Shown here: one piece after another, positions 57,126 to 64,000 of the stretch
How positions within the stretch are numbered: position 1 is the first letter of the stretch
How the letters are laid out: every line of letters begins with the position of its first letter
NCBI RefSeq assembly: GCF_020921035.1
Contig: NC_063150.1
Span: forward strand, 6,386,001-6,450,000
DNA: 64,000 bases
From: Rhodamnia argentea
Lineage: Eukaryota; Streptophyta; Magnoliopsida; Myrtales; Myrtaceae
Reading direction: 5' to 3'
Translations under genes and position numbers: made by a program
Notes under the pieces: generated by a model
Database searches by the model: none
The model's input: the letters and a program-made list of their open reading frames with translations, nothing else
What the model was told of the DNA's origin: nothing

Positions 57126-58049
57126 TGGTATATAAACTATGTGGTCTGTGGTCTTTGGTCTTATAGGACTGTCGTGGCCTCACTATCGTCCTTCGTTTTC
57201 CCTACAAGTTCCATTTGTTTATGGAGATCTCGTTGACCCCATTTTGCGTGAGGCCGAAGGTACTAAAATCAGCCGCATCTGCTTTGTAAAAAGCCGAGGA
57301 AATCGCGCTTGACTTTGGGCTTGTCATTGCCTTGTCTTCAAGCAATAGTAGAGAAAGAGAAAACATATTTTTTATTATTTTTTATTTCGTTTTTTAGAAA
57401 CTTCCAATCAAGTATATTTGACATATAGATCCCACAACACTTACTTCTCCCAAATGCCGGAAACCCACTCATTTAGTCCACCTTTCGTTCTTTTGGCCCC
57501 CTAGAAGATCAGATGATGAGATGATTGATGAAGTAAAAGACTTTGAGTTTATAGCCAAAAAAGGAGGAGACTTGAGTCACTCAAAAGGGGCATCGTTTCT
57601 CTCCAAAAATCTATGCTTAATATGATTTGTGAGGAGTATTATGGAACGTCGAATTACCGATAAAGCTAGATTTGAGTAAACTTTTACCTGCCTTAATCCT
57701 ACTTTGATTGAGATTCAAGATATGGGTTGACTTGAATTGGAAAAAAAAAAGTTGCATCAATATGTCTTTTTTTTGGAAAAAAAAAAAAAAAAACAAGAAA
57801 TTGAAGATGGCATTCCTCACGAATCAAGATTTTTCGGGTCTCATCTTGATTTTAGATGTTACGGTTTTATGAAAAGGTGTCAGGATGTATTTGGACCATA
57901 GTTACATGGTGATGGTAGATATAATTATGTGAGAGGAGGGTGATGTGCCTACATCTTGTGTTTGCAAAAAGCATTTGCTTTTTATTTCGTTGAAGATAGA
58001 TCATTGACTATCTTCACGCATTATTAGATAATTTAGCTTCCAAAGACAA
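57126..58049. other. Intergenic, no gene recognised
   Basis: AT-rich with poly-T/poly-A runs near 57740-57795. No gene seen. Confidence 0.35.
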
Positions 58050-58058
58050 ATTGGATAG

Positions 58059-58336
58059 GGAAAATAGCTCAATTGATCCCTAACTTTTGACCTAATATGT
58101 GATGTGATTCTTGAACTTTTAATTTGACCGATATAATTTCTGAATTTTTGAAATATGTTCAACTTAGCCCCTGAATTAGAAGAAGATGTTCAACGTAGTC
58201 TTTCCATTAATTCAAGTTCAAGAACGACTTTGAACATTTTCTTATAGTTCAAGAACTGAATTGAACATGTTCAAAGAGTTCGGGGACCACATTGCATATT
58301 GAATCAAAGTTCATGAATCATTTGTGTCATTATCCT
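58059..58336. mobile_element. Small fold-back MITE with perfect 9-bp TSD
   Basis: AATTGGATA flanks both sides (58050-58058 and 58337-58345). The ends GGGAAAATAGCTCAATTGAT and, reversed, AGGATAATGACACAAATGAT are inverted. The arms mirror each other (ACCTAATATGTGATGTGATT against its complement). It is 278 bp and non-coding. TSD length suggests Mutator-like ancestry. Confidence 0.85.
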
Positions 58337-58345
58337 AATTGGATA

Positions 58346-61300
58346 AGCCTTCTCTATGCCAAGTTTGATATAGCTGTGGTTAAACTATATTGTGATGTGC
58401 CGCAAAGTGTTGGAGTATGTTTAGTAGTGCATGTTTCACAATCCCAACACTTCAAAATTAGGTGAGTATTGCGATCTGTTGCGACTTCAGAGGTGGTACA
58501 GATGTGAAGCGTGGCTTAGAATCCATTTCAGACGGAGATATTATAACATCAACTCCAGATCATATGTGAAGATAAGGGGTATGGAATATGAGTGAACAGC
58601 CCGGTCCATGAATTGGCAATTCCAAGGCATTATTAACAATTAGGAGCACTGTGCAGTTGCATGCACGATCTGCATAATTTTGTAATCTCCAAAAGATAGG
58701 GTTTGTCCGACGATCAGTTGCAGAGGATATTGCTGCTGATCGAAGCAAAAAGATGCTGTGTTTGCTCCTGTCAAAGCAAATTTTCAGCAGGGATAATGTT
58801 AATTTACTCTTTCTCTTTTCAAAATATTAGTTGATTATTACGTACGGGATAATGCTGTGTTTACACGATGTTCTTTTGTTTTTTAAGATAGGTGAAAAAC
58901 AACGATCTTCGAGGAAATTAGGAAAGGTAATTATTAGGAGTGTCCACGAGCTGCTTCGAAGAGAGCACGTATAAAAATATATATTTGACCCGACTCAAGA
59001 TTCGATCCGAAGTAAAAACCGGATCGAAAATAATAAAAGAGCGGATTCGGTTCTTTTATGTGCTCGTGCGTGTGTTGACTGTCCAGTAAACATTGTTTAC
59101 TTTAATTGTCTTGGTTCCAAAACAAGTTAAGAAATGTGTTTCAAGGCGGTTCGGGTTTTATAACTTGAAATCAAATCGAACAAGCGGGAGTCCCTCGTTT
59201 TACTTACTATCCGACTCGACAAGATCCTAATTTTTTTTTTGTTATTATTAAGGTAAATTCGGTTCAGTTCGAGATTCGGTTTCGGTGGGCTTCTCTTCTC
59301 AACACCCCAAGGATCAGAATAATGACGCAGCCGCATATTATGTCTTTAGTACGACTCTGGAAGTCAAAACCAAACGATGTCTAACGGACATTTGGCTGCT
59401 AATGGCATCACTTATTTTCAGCTTAAAAATAGGAGAATGAAAGCTCGCCTCCCCATGATTAGCTAATTAATTATTCTCTAACACACATGCTCCGTGCCCG
59501 GCACTTGTCCCTGTGAGTTAATTGAAAACTTAGGCTCCTATCTACCGAGAAACCTTATTCTAATTCTTCTTGTGGACTTCCTAGATAATTTATTACTAGT
59601 ACTAAATCACGTTATCTACTTTATATGCTAATTAGTACCAAAATCAAATGGCTTTTTTATTAGGATTCTGCGCACAACCACAACGAAGTAAAGTGTAAAA
59701 ACGAAAAGAGAAATCGAGAAACAAGATTTTATCCCGGTTCATTCTTAAACTAGGGTTATGACGAGCAGAAGATTTCACTATAATTATCACATCGAATCTC
59801 TAATTGCATCACTCAATTACAAGTAAAAAGATTATATATAGTAATAGCTATTTATAAACCCAAACTCAAACTACTAATGAAAAAAAATGAGCGCAAATTA
59901 TAAAAGCTTTGTGGTAGCTCGGGGGAGCGTTGGCTCGGCGACCCTTGCTGGGGTGGCTCTCCTGGACTATTGTCTGCTCATCGAAGAGCGGAACTCTTAT
60001 GTTTTTTTGTCAATGGAGAGTATGAATCACATCCCAACATTCTTTACATTTTCACTTCCCCACTCCTTCATTATATTTTATTCTATATTTTGTTGGGCTT
60101 TTCCCTTTATCGAATTTGGCAAATGTACCAGTTGATAGCTTTAAATAAGAGTTAAAATCAATGAGAAGCTTTATTGTATGATGCCCAAAAAATGTCAGAG
60201 ACATATCCACCTCCCCTGAAAAGCAAGCTTAAAGAGAGGCGAAACGTGAAAAACTTTACAACTCTCGAAAAGCGATAGACAAATAAATAAACAGTAAGTC
60301 ATTTCCATAGCATGTGAGTTTGGGTTAATCTCTGCAATATTAGGTGAATAATCAGCCACTTTTTCGGGCTAATGCAAGAACACTGCACTTTAACCCGCCC
60401 CGTATTAGGCTGGCCTCGCTTGCAAAAGCTGCAAGTCGTTTTTGGCTCCCTCCACGTAAAACCCACGTGCTTCTGTCATCACGAGACACGTGTGGACCAC
60501 AGCCACTCCTCTGAGCTCTGCAGTGCCCCCACCCATTTTTTTTTCCTTCTTTTTTCCCCTCCACTTTTTTGAGAATTTCTAGATGGAAAGATGAATTTCC
60601 CATGTATTTTAATGACCGATTTTCTTTACATTTTTATATAATATTTAGAGACCCAATTATTCTGCCGTCAAAATGAGAAAAAAGAGAGAGTTTTACAAGA
60701 ACCTCATCTTAGGAATGGGTGGGGAGTGGAATCTTTAGGGTTTCACGTCACCCACGAATGCTCCCTTCGGCGCAAACATGTCTAGAGAATTGGAGAGTTT
60801 TGCCACCACAAGAGATTCTTTTTATTTCATTTTTTTTAATTTACAGTTCTTGATTTTAGATTGTCATTTCATGTTCCTAAGATTAGCATGAGAGAGATTC
60901 GAGGATAGCTTCGATTCTCTTTTTTAAGTAAGCATGTTGTCTTAGGGGCTGGGATTAGCCACCCTGACAATTGAATTGGGTAGCCACAATGCATTACACC
61001 TATGCTGTTACGATCGTGTGGAGACCATCCCTTTTAAGAAAAGAATTCGTGGGCTGTCTTTGGTTTCGGCTTTAGGATTCTTACTTGGAGGAAGTTAAGG
61101 TTAAAGATCATGGAAACCTTACTAAAGGAGCACGTGATAATTAATGCTTGATTAAGTTGGAAACGTCTCGCCAGCGACTCGCTGACAACCCGTTGTCATT
61201 ACATTCTCCATGCGCACAACAGGTCCAAAGTAATGGGGGCGCACTAGGACTTACCTAGCTTCATTAAATTATGGTCGAGTTGGTTGGGTTGGTCGATCAA

Positions 61301-62250
61301 GATCCGATATGATAAAAAACCACGATATAAATGCATTTGCATGAATCAGTTTATAGTACGAACAAAAGGAATCACGATGTGTGAAACGTTTGAATTGGAA
61401 CACACGATTTTTATTGGGGGTGTGGTTCATACTCCCTATCGACAAAAAGTCATAAGAGTACCGCTCTGCCGAATAGTAAAATTCTCTGCTAGATGTAACC
61501 TTACCTTAATGGTGAATCGAGATAAATCCCGTGTCTCGATTTCTCTTTCTCGCCTTTACTCTTTATTTCGTAGTGTTTGTGCACTTAATCATAACAATTT
61601 TGCCTGGAGTTCGATGCGGTTTTCGTTCTTCTTTTTTTACATGTGATTGATATGATGTGTTAGAAAAGGTCTAGATCATAATTAACGTCCTTCGGACGAG
61701 CCGCTATTCATTTTCTAATCTTCTTTAACCATCCTCGGATCAAGTCCTTGACCCCGAAAGATAATGGAAGAAAAAAGAAGGGTTAGGAAGTGGAGCACTA
61801 CTAACGAACCACGAACCCATCGTATGTTGGAAGTGGGGACGAGAAACTATATAGTACTTCTCGAAATGCAGCTGCCACATGCCAGTACGGCCGTCATCGA
61901 TTAAATTCGAATCCATCTACCTCATATGTTTGCACTGAAATAATTGGGCAACAACTTGGAATGACAACGCAAGAAAAAAAAGAAAAGAAAAGGAGTGGAT
62001 CGTCTCCAAAAGAATGTTACAAATTGAACAGCAACCACCAATAATAGTCCTTTGCGAGGAGGGACGGACATGAACGATCCATAAACCCTTCTTGTGAGAA
62101 TTGGTCAATTCATTTACAACGAGGTAGGGGCAAAGACACGGCATGTGTGGATACTGGATGTCGAAAGGGATTGAACATTCCATGTTTTCTCTTTCGTTTT
62201 TGTGAAAATTTGTCCTTGTGGATAGAAGGAGCTGTCAGGATAGCAACACC
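58346..62250. other. Long stretch without a recognised gene
   Basis: AT-rich sequence, some of it decayed repeats (for example AACCGGATC/GGTTCGGG-type words at 58980-59280). Short frames (59887-60135, 60352-60603, 61284-61646) have no family match. CACGTG-type G-box words occur near 60465-60495, with no gene I can attach to them. Confidence 0.35.
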
Positions 62251-62463
62251 TCAGTCGTGGCAGCATTCCCCATTATTAGTATTGTTGTTGTTGTTGTTGT
62301 TCCTAGGGTTGTGAAGATCATCCATGCAAGCTAAGAAACGACGAATTCTTATGTGGCCGCCTACCCGACATGTTAACCTCCTTTCGCCGTGTTTTCCGAG
62401 GGGCTTCCCTCTGTCCACCCTTTTGATCGGTGAGTCACAGAGATGGACGTTCCCCACATTCAT
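62251..62463 (-). CDS. Small basic unknown ORF (uncertain)
   Basis: A 70-residue frame starting MNVGNVHLCDSPIKRVDRGK, rich in Arg/Lys and His with several Cys, ending in an Asn run coded by a GTT/AAC repeat. A TATA-like TTATATACATTT lies about 15-25 bp upstream on the same strand, too close for a usual leader. I know no homologue. It is probably a chance frame. Confidence 0.15.
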   Translation of the reverse strand: MNVGNVHLCDSPIKRVDRGKPLGKHGERRLTCRVGGHIRIRRFLACMDDLHNPRNNNNNNNTNNGECCHD

Positions 62464-64000
62464 AATCGGCTAAATGTATATAACTCGTATTCCATCAATT
62501 GGAGATATCATTGAAGGAATTGCTCTGACTAGGGATGCAAAATATATATAGTTAGCCCGGCCTTTCAAATGAGAAAGCCCATCTTAATCCATAGATTCCA
62601 TACATATGTATTGTGCTAACTGCATGAACTAGGAAAGACGCGAGCCGGGATCAGTATTAGTGCCTCTCACAAATTATTTCTACTCAGTAGTGTGGAGAAT
62701 TGAAACGATGCCGTGCCTACATACCCGAATCTCTTCCTTCAACAATTAAATCAATCTCATGGCTTGTCTTTTCTCTCTCTCCCTCTTTCTCTCTCTCTGG
62801 TAGCTGAAAATGTTGGACACCTAGGGCAAGATTTTTAATCGGAACATAAGAGAAGTACTTGTGTTGGAAGTGCGTGTATAGGCAAGGGTGGGGGTTGTTC
62901 AGAACAGCCTATCGAATTATAAAGTTTAGCGAACCGAAAGTGGACCTTTTGATCATGCCAATGGCCGCTTCCCTCCATTGATGACCTTTACCTAAGAATT
63001 TCATACAATAATAATAGTTACAAAAACAAGAGCAATGTATCCATCTATGATAACTTTGGAATACAACCTGGATCGACTGTCATTTGTACTGGAGCTCCAA
63101 ACCATATGGTCGCGGGAAGCATAGACGGACCCAACATTTTTTTTCTTAGGACACTTTGTGGCTTGTCAAAGGCGTGGGTCCAATGGTCCCGAACCTATTG
63201 TTGGAACATAGAAAATACCAGAATAATTGCTACATTTATAGGACACATCTACTGTATCTAACATCAATTATAGGATGACCAAATCTCGTATTTTTTTCTC
63301 CCCCTCTTTGGTTTCGTTGAAGCTTTTAATTATTTGGGTTTTCTTGTTGTGCTGAATTCTCTGCCCCTTTGGCGTTTTATTGTTTCTTTTAATGATGGGG
63401 AAGTTGATCGGCCGCGGCTTGGTTCGTACCAAAGGATGCAATGATGTCGTTCGTTTGCACTAATTGCGAGTTTGCAATCCCATTATTTCGTTTGTTGAAA
63501 TAGGGAAAAATCATAGTATTGTTCATATGAATATTTAACTAGCTTAAGCTAGTTCATTATAGGAGAAGATGCAGTTTATACAAGGCTGTTAAACTAGGTA
63601 AACGTAGACCGTCTTGTCGTGAACCAATCTCTAAACCGAATTAGAGATAATGGCCCTTATTAGCGAGGGTTCGTCAGTTTTGTGCACCAAAATTAGAGAT
63701 GATACTCTTATTTTACGAAGGCATTTCCCTCTTCCGAGAATGAATCGCCCTGCCCACGAATATTGGTCTCCATCTCCATCTTTGCTTCTGGACCAAACAC
63801 GATCATGTGAAGGGTTGAGGACTCTTGTAACTTGGGAATGGCGACTCTCCTTCGACACACTGGGGTTGGTATTGACAATGATGTCGTCTCGTCCCCATCA
63901 ATGTATGACCTAACCTTCCTAAGGTGGGAAATTGGAGAAGCTATGTTAACTAACTGGCCCATGATTGATTGCTTCCATTCCATTTCCGCGCCATTAAAAT
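62464..64000. other. No gene recognised to the window end
   Basis: AT-rich with a CT-rich run near 62768-62800. The minus-strand frame 63983-63708 (91 residues) and the overlapping plus-strand frame have no family match. Confidence 0.3.

Noticed and set aside
63631..63983. Overlapping frames on both strands near the window end
   Set aside because: No recognised domain. Could be the edge of something beyond the window but cannot be supported.
1..64000. tRNA or rRNA genes
   Set aside because: I saw no convincing tRNA B-box/cloverleaf or rRNA segment by eye. A tRNAscan-SE run would settle it.

Overview
This is nuclear DNA from a flowering plant. The genes have many introns, the intergenic DNA is AT-rich with many simple repeats, and all recognisable proteins belong to plant families: a CKI1-type histidine kinase, PADRE/DUF4228 proteins, a plant universal stress protein, SAR1 and a plant beta-xylosidase. 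It looks like a woody eudicot. The style of the dispersed inverted repeats suggests Myrtaceae (Eucalyptus and relatives), but that is a guess from memory and nothing here proves it.

Genes, left to right. A CKI1-like hybrid histidine kinase (265-3124, minus) has intact kinase and receiver domains but no visible ectodomain. A seven-exon RING-CH membrane E3 ligase (7615-10220, minus) follows. Then come a four-exon universal stress protein (19533-20795, plus), a three-exon SAR1 GTPase of COPII coats (22940-25425, plus), two single-exon PADRE/DUF4228 paralogues (30713-31198 and 34210-34809, plus) and a seven-exon cell-wall beta-xylosidase of glycoside hydrolase family 3 (39426-44161, plus). From about 51.5 kb to the end I find no intact gene. 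The genes are unrelated in function apart from the tandem PADRE pair.

The rest is a nested mobile-element landscape, and several elements can be delimited to the base by target-site duplications (TSDs). A 3,063-bp solo LTR (27522-30584, TSD CCATG) sits between a W-box-rich promoter with a TATA-like box and the first PADRE coding region. A 6.8-kb Ty1/copia element (44667-51451, TSD GTTAG) is broken by stop codons, frameshifts and a poly(A)-tailed insertion, and itself landed in an older RNase H-like retroelement fragment. At least five inverted-repeat elements have 9- or 10-bp TSDs typical of Mutator-like elements (11294-11812, 25886-26729, 31942-33058, 51593-52870, 58059-58336). One hAT-type MITE has a perfect 8-bp TSD (15448-15803). 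A scrap of plastid DNA from the ndhH-ndhA junction lies near 17.74-17.84 kb.

The most notable object is the element at 51593-52870. It has about 150-bp terminal inverted repeats, a perfect 9-bp TSD, and an interior made of pieces of two unrelated host genes in the same orientation: the secreted N-terminus of a LysM receptor-like kinase, and the N-terminal part of a GH3 acyl-acid amido synthetase that still carries an intron. This is a chimeric Pack-MULE. The region near 5.0-6.05 kb, a GC-rich degenerate minisatellite abutting a Ty3/gypsy fragment, is the other stretch I cannot fully explain.
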